From Holacanthus passer (taxonomy: Eukaryota; Chordata; Actinopteri; Pomacanthidae), in contig JAFREQ010000049.1 in NCBI GenBank assembly GCA_025331565.1, forward strand, positions 3,320,501 through 3,384,500: 64,000 nt of DNA. The letters run 5' to 3'. Made by a program: the position numbers and the translations under genes. Under the pieces are notes generated by a model that searched no databases, was not told the origin of the DNA, and saw only the letters and a list, made by a program, of their open reading frames with translations. This document shows, in pieces, positions 24,668 through 37,000 of the stretch; the stretch's first letter is position 1, and each line of letters begins with the position of its first letter.

Positions 24668-25425
24668 GTAAGACAGCAGTGCAGCCTTCAGCGTCTCCAA
24701 TCATTCTAATTACTAACTAAACACAGACAGTAAGAGCAAGAAGTAAGAAGTAAGAGGGCACTGAAAACATAAGAGGTTCATTTGCAGAAGCGTTAAAAGC
24801 GAGAAGTGGAAATGAGATGCATCATGTGCATTAATCCCCCAACTGGTCAGTACTTTAGATTAAAAAGTGGATCCCTGAGCTTGTTGTTGTTGAACCCATC
24901 TTAGACCCCATGAACATAACTTTGGTTTGATATTTCACTCTTCTGCCCTACGTATGATTCTATATTACTGTTTTTTGTTAATTCATGTAATCTAACCTTT
25001 GATATATTTGGTGTTTACAATGGTTTTTCCCAGACTGAAGCAGTTGCTATCAGATGGGACAGAATTTCACATTTCCCACAGGACCAAAAACAAGTTATGT
25101 TAGTTGGTAGGTATGGGTCCCACATGCTGGAGCCAGGTCCAGTCCATGCACATTCAGCCGACATTTAAACGATATTTTGAATATAATCTAACTACAAACA
25201 ACTATTTGCTCTGTGCAGATATAGTGGTGTAATGGCGTCCAGAGCAGAGAATAAAATCACACTCCCTGTGTGTGTGTTGTATCTGAACTTCTCTGTTATT
25301 TGTTTTGGCCGTCCATGCATGCATGTTAGTGCAGGTGAGTCCCTCCCTGTGAAACTGCCTATGTCAAGAAACTAATGTTGTGTTCACAAAGAAAGCGAAG
25401 CAAATTTTTTTGACACGGTGCAATT

Positions 25426-25475
25426 ACAGTGGCACGCAAAGGTTTGGGCACCCTTGGTCAAAAGTTCTGTTACTG
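25426..25475 (+). repeat. transposon-end fragment
   Basis: ACAGTGGCACGCAAAGGTTT followed by GGGCACCCTTGGTCAAAAGT matches a frequent fish repeat end as I recall it. No partner end is visible nearby. Confidence 0.45.
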
Positions 25476-26987
25476 TGTGCTACTGTTAGCTCCCTCCATC
25501 CCAGCATGGGCTCGATGTAGCATGGACAGCTATATTGAGATGGTAGTCAGAGCTGTCCGTGTCAGTCATTTATCAAACACCAGTAAATTCTGTGTTTCAT
25601 CACAGTACTGTTATATAACTTAGTTTTCAGCTCAAAAGACTCGCGCGCAGAGCCTCTTGAAGTTACTGCTCATGCGCACCAAACATTTCCTTCTGCTGCG
25701 GCTTCAAATTGAAAGCACTTCACAGGCGAAACACGAGATGGCTTTTATTATGAAGTACTCACAGGAAATATGTTTTGAGATGAACATTAACCGCTATAGT
25801 AAATCAACAATGCGTCTACAAAACAACAGTCATGTTCAGCATGTTTTGCCAGCGGATTAGCTTGCAACATTGCAGGGAGTGATGGAGCATGAAGGAGCAG
25901 AAACAGTGAGCTGTAGATGAAGAGCAGCAGCTGCGCACCTCCAACGTCTCAGCCTGGTAACTAGCTCCTTTCACTGCTGTTCACACATCAGATCATGGTG
26001 CTCACAGGATGATGGAACAAGGTCAATTATTGCGTGACTTTGTTATTAAAACGACATTACTTTGTGTCGCTGAGCACAGAAATTTGGGACCTGTAGTATT
26101 AAACCGCACTGGCTGTTAACACCAGTAACTGCAGATGTCGCCAAATCAACCAGGACTGAAATCTCAAAGATTACAACTGAAACCCTGTCTCAACTCCGAT
26201 CCTGTGCTCCTGTCCCACTATACCTAATGACGTGTCAGCTACTTTGACTCTTTATGTTTACATTTTGATAACTCAACACAGCTGTTAACGTGTTTTTAAG
26301 CTAATAGTAGCTAGTGAATAATGTAAGCCTGTCCTTTGTAATGCCCTGACAACTTAGCCCTGAGGTAGCTGTCTAGCTTTAGCATGATTTCATGAATCTT
26401 AGAAATAGTAATGAAATAGCCATAAAGATTCATTCATTCACAGTTACGTCTGGATCAAAAATAGTTGCATAGTAATGCCACTAAAATACCACTGAAAACA
26501 CTAACACCTGCAAATGCTAATAAGGTTAGGCTATAAAGAGGTGTGCACATAACTGGTGTGCAGGTGCGGATGCAGGTGCAGAAAACATGGAGGGAAGCGC
26601 TTTTGCATACCAAGATTTTTAGAATGTTTTGAGGCACGTTTACTGACTGAAGTAGGATTTTCTTCATACATGTCTGGTAAGATAGCAATCATGATGACGA
26701 GTGTGTTCATTAATTATTAGCTGTTAAATTTCTTTCTCGATTACTTTCCCCCCCATGTTAGCAAGACATTAAATCCAGCAAATAGTTATATTAAGTTCCA
26801 ACTAGCTCACATTAGCCTATTTCTCTGGTTTTAGGATTTGCTATCATTCATCAAACTGTCCAAGAAGCTAGCCACATTAAGAAATTACTTTGGTGTTCCA
26901 CCACCTTCAAAGAAACAGTAAACTGAACTGGAAAGCAAAAAATGTGTTTTTGTGGAAAAGTGGATAAGGGGATAAACTGTTTCCAGG

Positions 26988-28020
26988 CCATAGACTGTAT
27001 AAAACATGGACGTAGCCTCTGTGATGTCACCCGTACATTTCTGAAGAGCAATTTTGAAGCCAATTGTAGGGCGCCACCATCTTGGCAGTGGGGATGTTGC
27101 CTAACTCTGGCCTGTTTGATGAAACATGGTCACTCAGCTAGCAGACCAACCCAGTGATACCGGCCAGCTTTGGCACCGGTTACGATACTTAATTAGCTGA
27201 CGTAACGTAACGCTAACCTCACACAGACGCCTTTTATTCAAAAGTATTAACACCACATATTATAACACTTGTTATTACGTTTTGACTTAGGTGCAGCAGG
27301 TTTATTAACTGAGGCTACCAGATGCTCCTGTTAGCTTAGCTCAACCTCCACCATCTCCAACTGGAGAAACTCGTCCTGGACACCTGAGAGAAACACAGTC
27401 AACATGGCAGCACAGTCAAACTCCAGCCAACAAGCAGCTCCACAAACACCAGAACAAACACACCGAAAAAACAGCGCAGACGTTTGACACCACGCAGCCG
27501 GTGGCTGGATGCTAATTCATTAACAAGCTACTTACTAGTAAACAAAAAATGGGAGTGCCAACTTTTGGACAGTCTGTTACCAGTACCATTAATTGCTCAG
27601 CAAGCCGTGTTATTTATCCAGTATTTACATGAAAAAATATCCGAAAGGCAACAACAGTACAAACACAGACGAAGTTTAGTGACTGAATGAGCTCCGTGTT
27701 TGGAGCCGAAAGCCAGCAGGCAGCTGTCAGTCAAAGTGATTGACTCTTCATCATGCACAATTTCAAATTTTAAACGAGTGCGTTATAAAAAAAATTCACC
27801 ACCCCACAGTTGTCATGAAGTAGAAAATCAGCTAAAGAGACTGGAACCATTTTTTGTACCAGGCTGTAAACATGTTTTCTTCTGCCGCAAAGTCAGACAT
27901 TTTAACATGGGGGTCAAATGTAATTGACTCACTTTTGGAGCCTGCCCTTAGTGTTCATTTGGCTTTTGGCACTTCCGTGTTGGCTTCATTTTTCAACGCC
28001 AGAGGTTGCCGCTTGCTCCA
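26988..28020. repeat. approximately 1-kb dispersed teleost repeat
   Basis: The left part has ATAGACTGTATAAAACATGG, ACGTAGCCTCTGTGATGTCA and GCGCCACCATCTTGGC. The right part has CCAGGCTGTAAACATGTTTT, TTTTAACATGGGGGTC, CTTCCGTGTTGGCTTCATTT and GAGGTTGCCGCTTG. I recognise both as parts of one abundant fish repeat. The middle is not assigned, so this may be one element with unrelated insertion or two fragments. Confidence 0.5.
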
Positions 28021-29284
28021 GACAGGTAGCAACCACACTGAGATGTGGTGCAAAATATGCCATGACAGTCCCAATCTCATGGATAAAAGCAGTGCATTTT
28101 ACACTGGGACAAAAAGTTCAGTCATCCAGCTTTTGAAAAGCATGACAAAAGTAAAGAGCACATGAACATAGTGCAAACTATTGATAACAGGTGCAGCCAG
28201 AGTCAGAGTTAGTCTGACAGGTGGCCAGCACTGTGTAAAGAGTGAGCACCAAGCAGCATCTCCAGGTGCTCCCTTGAATACCAGACCAAAAAAGTTATGT
28301 GCACCCCTGTCTATAATCCAGTTTTTAATTGCACATTTTGACATTTAAGGCTACATAAAACAATTGCACTTTAGGATTTTCTTGTGTGCAGTTTGCCTTT
28401 GTCCAACATTCTGTCAATTCAATGTCATTTAACAAAGAAGGAGAAATAACAACAATGGTTATTATTAATAATAATTTCGGTGTGGCTCATGTTTTGGAAA
28501 CACTGCAATGAACTGATGGGTTATTGTAAGATTACTGTGCCGTAATGCAGTGCTTCTGCCCCCAAGGTTTCTACATGAGTCATCAGCCAGTGCGGATGCT
28601 GACTTTAAGCCTGGGATCTGGAGGCTTTAGCCTCTGTCTTGACTTACAATTCAGCCTCTTAGTGTTGACTGGCCAAAAGTGCCAGAGTGTAATCTAGATA
28701 AGGAATGTCTATAGTGAATTAGACTTGGACACAGGGGTGGACTGTCTGAGGAGCAGGGGTGAAAAAATAAAAAGGATACCAGCTGCATGCAGTGGGGCAC
28801 CAGCGCGTGATGCATTTATGGTGAAACAGTTCCAAACCAAATCTTTATTTCTGCATTTTTGCAGGAAAAGTGCCCTCTAGGGGCAAAAACGTGCAGAATT
28901 AGACATGCACATTAACAAATTTGTATCTTTGCTTTGTGTGGAGAATTTTGATATTTCGATAATTTCAGGCATCTGACAGTCAAGAATGGTTATTCACATG
29001 CCCACTAGAGGTCATTGTCAAGTAAATGTAAATATTGTTATTGTTTTCTGGTGAATTCGGTGTCTAGAGACAAGTCTGTAATGTGGTAAATTGGAGCAGA
29101 TTAGACCCCAACAAATCAGTTCAGAACAGATTCGTACCACTTGTCACCTGGCACGGTATTTTTTTCTGGCAACAAACACTTCTCTTGGCAGGCCACGAGA
29201 CAAAGGGAAGTAGGAGTGCAAATGCACTGATGCACTATTGGACTTCATATCTTTGCTCCTCTGTTCAGGCACTGTGATTTGGAT

Positions 29285-29383
29285 ATGAATGGGAAGGTGA
29301 ATACTGCAGCTGAGAAGATCACTCACTCCAAAAGTGCCAGCATGGTGTCAGACCTGTCTTCAGAAGCCCAGCCTTACACCAGG
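29285..29383 (+). CDS. plekha6: plekha6 coding exon 1 (likely start codon), 33 codons
   Basis: The exon follows a pyrimidine-rich acceptor ending in CAG at 29268, so it probably begins at 29269 with 16 bases of leader before the ATG at 29285. It ends in Arg before donor GTGAGC (29384), in phase 0. The peptide begins MNGKVNTAAEK and contains ASMVSDLSSE before the final QPYTR. Human PLEKHA6 has a first segment of near-equal length with a matching N-terminal Lys and a MVSE core. That resemblance is why this ATG was chosen. The reading frame stays open upstream to the acceptor, so an upstream exon ending two bases into a codon could also feed it. Confidence 0.75.
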
Positions 29384-30923
29384 GTGAGCACACAAACACA
29401 CACACACACACACACACACCCCTGGCATGAATTTCCCATTGAGTTACGAATAAAGGTTTATCTTATCTTATGCAATGTTCCAGGATATCCCGCACGGCAA
29501 GAAAGAATGTATTTAAGAGATTTTTGCTAAGGTTTGATGCAACATTATACTCTCTGTTGTCACTCAGAGGGTCTTTTGACATTGTACCTCATTTCATATG
29601 ACCACAAGGTTGAGAAAATAATTAATTATATCATCTTCATAAATACTCAGATTCAGCCATAGTTTGTAGTCAATTAATTCACTGATACATGGTATCGGCT
29701 ACTTAGCAATGACATGATTTACAGTATTCATTCGTAACCAAATGATAGACACACAATAATAAGCATTTTCCTTTCCCATCTATGTGTAAGTTCATTTAGA
29801 ATCTTTGCTCTCACTTTATAGATGGAGACATGGAGACATCACTTAATCTGTCAATCCTCTATACCTCACTTTTCTAATGTAAATTTGCCTGGGAAGTGTT
29901 ATTTAATAAATACATAATCAATATATAAATACTTTTTCTCTTCTTCTTCCATATCTCTGACCTGCAGATGTCTCGGACTCCCAGAAAGGCGGCTACATTT
30001 GGGAAGCGCTCCAACTCTATGCGCAGGAATCCCAAAGCAGAGGTGACCAAACAGGGATGGCTATACAAGCAGGTAAAAACCTTTTTCTCTACTCTCAACA
30101 GTGAAGAAGAACACCAGTCCTTCAGTCATTTATTTTTACGTTTATTATTACTCAGCCTGTGGTCTTATAATCCCTTCTGTAGCTCTGGAGGAGCTTCGTC
30201 CGTCTCAGAACATAAGCTTGAGATGTCATAGTGATGTCTATAAAAGATACTATCAAGTTGCATGATTGCAGGATTCAGTGTTTTTTAATCTTGACCCATA
30301 TTAGGGACTAATATCTTAGGATATCTCAGTCTCTATTACTTTGATTTTGGGCATTTTTTAAAATCTGTTTTTACAGAAGTACAATATTAAATTACTTAGA
30401 TAAGCACTAAAATGTTCTCACTAAAAAGTTGTTAGAACAAGATAACAAGATAATTCCTGTGCTTACTTTTTGTGAAAAACATCTGAAGCAGGAGACAAGG
30501 TTACCCTACCATCCCATTAGAGGGATGACTTCATCTACTGTCTGCTCATTAGAGGTTACCAATGAACATGCAGTGGGTATACAGGAAGGAATGCAGTGAA
30601 TACTCAGTTTTCACCTTTTTAAGCAAATAGAGCTGTCTAAAATGCAAACACAGACATATTGCCTATTTGTTAACATGTCCAAACAGTCAATTTAAAATAA
30701 GATAAGATAATTCTTTATTGATCCCCCATAGGGGAATTTAAAGACATCACATCAATATATATGTATATATATATATATTTGGCAGTTGCATACTAATTTT
30801 AATTTGGCTACGCAGGATTTGTTACCTTGTGTTGAACTTGAATAGAGCATAAAAATATGGAGTGCCTCCTTCAGAAACATTCATTCCCAGGTTGTTAAGG
30901 CCAGTATGTTTTCTGGCTGTGGG

Positions 30924-31000
<77 letters not shown>

Positions 31001-34000
31001 CGTGTGTGTATGTGTGTGTGTGTGTGCCTACGTCAGATAACATTTGGCTTTAAGCAACAATCACATCCAATACCAAAGTTCAGTACTAAAACAGGAAGTA
31101 GGGTGACCTTCATATTGCATGACAAAAACTGTGGTGAGGCTGTGGTAGTGAAAATGCATGCCTTTAACATTGACCCAAATTTGCATCTTGTCTCATGCCA
31201 GCAGTTTTGGCCTTTTGGCCTCAAGTTTAAATTAGAAATCCCCCGAAGAGACCGAAACCAACAACAAATTCATCCTGCTGCACTGGCCATGTTCATATTA
31301 ATACAGGAATATGTCTCTCACTGCAGCAGTGAGGCACTTGCATGTGTTTAATATTGTTTTTAGATGATATTGTTCTGTGGCCTGGAGACCAAAGTCTCTT
31401 GTTGATAACAGTAATCATGCTTAAGATGACAATGATGATGATTAATGAGTGTGTGACGTGTGTTCCTACAGGCCAGCAGTGGAGTGAAACAGTGGAACAA
31501 GAGGTGGTTTGTCCTTACTGACAGATGTCTCTTCTACTACAAAGGTTTGTACTTCATTCTGTTTTGCAGCCAACATATTTGCTTTTATGATTTTCAGTTT
31601 ATACAATTTGCAATGAGGAACTGTCTTATATTATATAGATGATGTGTTGCCAGTATGAAGGTTAGTAACTTGTTAATCTGATTTAGTTAGCATGTCGCCT
31701 CTGTAACAACAAAAATATCAACATAAAACCATGAATGTTTAAACCATGAATTAACTACACAACTACCAAAGTCCATTACTCTACATGGCCAGGTCCACTG
31801 TCCACCACACATGCCTCAGCACCATTTTGGTGGGCCTTTTTTTATTCCTGATGCTGTAGAAGTTCTATTCTCTGGCGCAGTTCAGCTGTCAGTCACAGGT
31901 TAACTGGGACCGGTGTTGTTTTTGTGACGATGACGAAATTATTTCATTGACGCCCCTTTTTTTCATGACGATAACAAGACAGTGACGAGCTAAACATGGC
32001 TCTTTGATGACTAAAACATGACGAGTCGTGTGAGTTTTCGTTGGCGAGACGAGACTGGACGAAGATGTTAGTGGGTGGTCTGTCAGACATTTAAAATGCA
32101 TGACATTTCTGCCTATTGTGCGTGTAATCTGTCAAAAGCTAAAAAGTATCAGCAATGTTGCTGCATCCTATCTTTGTTTGGTCCCGCCCACCACCTGGCA
32201 TGCAGCGCACATTCTGTACAACACACCGCTCACTAGTCACACACACAGCACGGCAGCACTGCATCTCCATCAGTGGAAAAGTCTCGGCTAGAGCTGTCAG
32301 TCTGTAAGGAATCTGGTTATTATGCAAAAGCGTTAAGGTTAATTGTTGTTTTATGAATTGCAACACTTGATACAACCTGTCAACCTTGATTCCAATTTCC
32401 AATACTTATTGACATAAATTAATTTGTTAAAAGACTAATTTTTTTTTTTTTACTAAAACTGGACTAAAACTATCACACATAGAAATGACTGAAATGTGAC
32501 TAAAACTAATAAGCATTTTCGTCCAAAAGACTAAAACTAAGATGGCTGCCAAAAACAACACTGGCTGTGACACACACTGAACCTTAAGTAGTTCAGTTGT
32601 TGTTTGTGTGGAGTCTGAAAGTTTGTAGTACTGCTATATTTCATCAGCGTGGATTATGTTGTGTATGGTTAACAATGTTGTTTATAATTATATTTCATTC
32701 ATGTCTAGGTTTTGTCATTCTAATTCTGCAATATATTAACAAGATACCATTCAGATCTGTTGAGGATGTGAGAATACTAATGAATGAAGTCACTGCTTCA
32801 CCCAGCTATTTAGATGACTGCTTGTCAGTGATAAAAAGATTTTATGTAATTAACTTTATTTTATGTTACTGTTTGTCTTCTTATATAAATGACCACAGCT
32901 TTAAGATTGTTGGAAATTCATCTTTCAACCATTTTTAGTATTTTATAAAGCATGCAGTGTTTGCGTGTGTGTGCATGTGTGTGCATGCACTCATTAGAAG
33001 CTTTTCTCACATGCAGATTAATGGGTCACTGAGCTAACTTTGGGCTGCAGCCTGGCTCTGCTCTCACGACAGTAGCTTCCTTTTCAGCAGAGTACATCAC
33101 CATGGTAATGTTGACTGCACTTTAAGAGAATCCTATAGGCTTTTATAAACCTGCAAACCTGTTCTGTCTTTTCTATTTCCATAACCAAAGATGAAACGAG
33201 CAATAAAAAAATGTTGGCAAGGTAATGGAAACCAACAGACATTATTTTTGACTGTCATGCAAAGTGATTTGTCCGGATATTGGGATATCTTCAGAATCCT
33301 TTCTGTCCTTTAAAAACCTAGAGAAGGTTATTCACAGCATTGCGTCATCTGGATTGCACCTCTCTATTTTGGCAATCTGCATTTTCTTCTGATAATAACC
33401 TGCTGAAAACCCAAACAGAATACGATAATTTGCTAATCTTTGTAGTCATACTTAATTGAAAACAGTACAAAGACCAATATATCTGATGTTTTACCTTGTC
33501 AGTGTCATTGATATCTGTAAATATGCTGTATATATGTTTATTGAATTTGGTGACAGCAACACTTTAAAATCAGTTGGGACAGGAGCAACAAAAGACTGAA
33601 AGTTGTGGACTGATTGAAAACACCTGTTTGGATCATTCCACAGGTAAACAGGTTCATTGGCAACAGGTGATAGTATCATGATTGGGTATTGGGTATATGT
33701 GGTTCACAAGCAAGGATGGGGGAGGTTCACCACTTCACGAACACATGATTGTATAAAGGATATTGCTAAATGGGCGTGTTTGGTGTTTGGGCCATTGTCC
33801 ATAAATACAGTTCATTTGCAAATGATTGCATTCTGTTTTATTTGTGTTTTATGAGTGTCCCATCGTTTTTTGAATCAGGGTTGTAGTTTTGGCCCCTGGT
33901 CGATGTCCCCTCAGTGTTACATGACAGGGGAGAATACTGTTTGAGAATAGCTTTGCTAATGACACATGCATTTTAAGTCCACTTTGTTGTCGGCATTATT

Positions 34001-37000
34001 TTGCATTTGACACTTCAAAATCTGCACGGTTTTTGATGATAAGCTTCAAATTTATTTTACCAATGACTGGTGATTTCTTATATTCAGATTTACCTGTTGC
34101 TTCTCCCACTTTGTCACTCTGGCTGATGTGTGAGTGTTTTGTTCTTCATGTACGAAACATGCAAACCCTTCATACAAAATAGCATCTATTTGTAAAAAGG
34201 ACTACGAACTAAAAGTATGAAAGGCCTATCAAAAAGACAGAGCTTTTGTGACAGGCAATTCCAAACTTTTGAATGGTAGTGGAAATGTATATATCTAGTA
34301 ATTATGATTATTTATCTATTACTTATCTATCTATCTAAAAAAAATACTGCTGTCTCATTATGATTATATCTCATCATTATGATCTTGTATCAATTATGAA
34401 ATAAAGACCCCACATTCTCATAATCACATTACATTTTATATTGGTATTATGAGATCTTCATTTCATAATGAGATACAGATTTAGTATCTCTTAATTATCA
34501 GTACTAACCATTATTTTGAAATTCTTAGAAACGATAAAAGAACTTTATCTCATAACTAATAATTACAAGATAAAGATGTCAGAATTTTTTCCCCTCTAAT
34601 TATAAGATAGGGATCTCATTATGGTAAAACATTTTTCATAGTTCATAACTATGAGATACGAGATGGTGAATGCGATATATTTCCATAATTAGCTCACTGT
34701 GTACAGTGCACAATGTGTATAAACAAACAGTCATCACCAGAGTTGCAATAAATCATTAAGAGGGGTTTTTAAAGTCAAATCGTTTAGTTAAATCGCTCAT
34801 GTCTTAATCCATTTAAGAGAAATGTGGCGATTCAATTATTGCCATCAACTCTGTATTGAAATCCATCTGCTGTGTATTTCCCTGCCTCTGAAAATTCAGT
34901 GGTGTTTTAGTCTTTCAATGTCAACAGGGAACCTGTCTATTTTCTTGTCAGACAGTAACTGTCCACTACTGTGGGACTCATGTCTCAGTGATCTGTTGTT
35001 ACTCCTGCTTGTCCTCTACCTCAGAGCTGATGGCAGCCTTGAATAACCTTGAACAGGATTCCAGCAATAAATCGGCAGGCTGTGATGGGAGCAGAACAGC
35101 CAACAGAACAGTTCCTTCTGGATTAACTGCTGCACTATTTCTTTTTCTTTGTTGCTGCTGCAGCTCTTTGTCCCCTTTGTCTTCCTATCTCTGTATCCAT
35201 GAAACAACATATCCAAGCCAAAGTTGTGATCATTTTACAACCTTCCAATTGCAAACATGACTTTAAAGTGCACATGCTTTCTTTTCTTTCTTATTTTCGC
35301 ATTAAGTCCTTCTGTGCTGGAGGCTTCTCTCTTTATTTTGAATGCTTTGTTTTGTTCCAGCCTCCCGTCCATCTCTGCCTGGTCCAGCTGTGTTTTTGGA
35401 ATAGAAGGCTCAGAGAGAAGGAGCACTATGGGATGAATGTAAGATTATATTTTGAAGCTGAAAAAGGTGGTTGACAGCTTGAAATCGAATGGAATGGTTT
35501 TGCAAGATTGAAGCTAAGATTTGAAGGCTTGTATAATGTTTTGATAGGCTAAAAAAATGTTTCAAATCTCTGCAAACATTATTTTGTATTTGAGTTGTCC
35601 TTCACAACTCTTACAGTGTTAGATTTCACTGTTCACAGATTGTCACTGTTCTCACTCTTCTGGGTATTTGTTTGTTTTCCAGATTTGAAACCTTGTTAAT
35701 GGTGATCTGAAAACTGGTGCGCATATGTTGAAACACCCACTTTTAAGAGATCTGCCAACACAGTTGCAAACTTGTGAGTCACGTGACGTCTGGCAGTATT
35801 ATTTCTCAGCTCTGGTCTGAAAATCCGAAACAGACGGTCTGAAAAAATAAAAACTGGGATCCTGGAAGAGTTTTGTTTTTTTTCCTTGGATTGCAAAGAC
35901 ATGACCTGTCGTACTCTGCCTCTGATTGGCTTACCCTGATATTGGTACCTTAACCAGTCATCACTCCTCATGCCTATTGGAGTACCAACCAATCAGAGGC
36001 AGAGTTGGGTGGGTCATGCCTTTGCCATCTTGGGAATAAAAATTTTGTATCCTGGAGGCAGGCACATTTATTCTTAATGTGCTGTTTGAACTGCTGTTGG
36101 AAGCACAGTCCAATCACATGTCCTATTTACTGGGTTAAGTGGAATTGACAGTCTGCTCAGCCAATGACCGATGCGCAGATTTGACCTGGCAAGAATTACC
36201 TGTAAACAAAATAAGGGAGCTTTCACATGCGTTTCACTGGTGTGGTCTGCCAGCAAACAGTAAGAGCTCTCTCTCCTGGGCTGGAGGGGTTAGTGGGGTC
36301 AGTGAGGCTGGAAAATGAGGCACACAACACACCTCATCCTAAAAGTTATTGTAAGCTTTCAAGGTTAGTTCCTATGATGCCGACTGGCCATTCTTCTTTG
36401 TTCTACAGCTCTTCCAAAACTTGGTGTTTATGCAGTTGTTTCCCTCCACAGGTTTTGCCGTGGAGTGTGTGCCCAAGGCCAAATTGAATGTGATGACAAA
36501 GCTGATGGGTCATACGATGTGTGCTACCTGTGATTTCCTGTATGTACCAAATACAGAACATTTATTTCTTGTATATGAACTGCAAAAATAGTGCACTCTC
36601 AACATTAGTGCAGAGTTTACTTTTGTTTGTTAGTGTATTTTATGGAACCGGGACATGCTTTTACTATCAGACAGATATCACATAGCAAATGTATTTAGCG
36701 AAAGCTTTGGGTTTGCTCTAATTGTCTGTGGGTAAACACAGAGGTTGTGGTGTCGGTCGCATCAAACCACTGACAGTAGCTTCAACAAGAGGCAGGGACA
36801 ACACAAAGTAGTTGTTAAAACAAATTCTGATGATTGTTCATGAAACTCCATTGTTTCAAATGTGTTATTTGTTGTTAAGAAGTGCTGTTCATTGTTTGTT
36901 AGTTCACCACAAGGTGGCTGTGGGTAACTGTGACGTCACTATTTTTGGCCATTTTTGGGTCAACTTGCACTGCTTCTGTTCTTACTTAAGTCCATGAGGA

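Larger units (their letters stand above)
23714..29268. other. non-coding stretch upstream of plekha6 exon 1
   Basis: It contains a (GT)n tract at 24643-24667, a transposon-end fragment at 25426 and an approximately 1-kb dispersed repeat from about 26988. The rest shows no conserved coding frame. Confidence 0.55.
30073..31471 (+). other. plekha6: plekha6 intron 2
   Basis: GT-AG intron of about 1.4 kb. It holds an antisense retroelement tail near 30698-30745 and a long GT microsatellite at 30925-31026. Nothing else is recognised. Confidence 0.85.
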
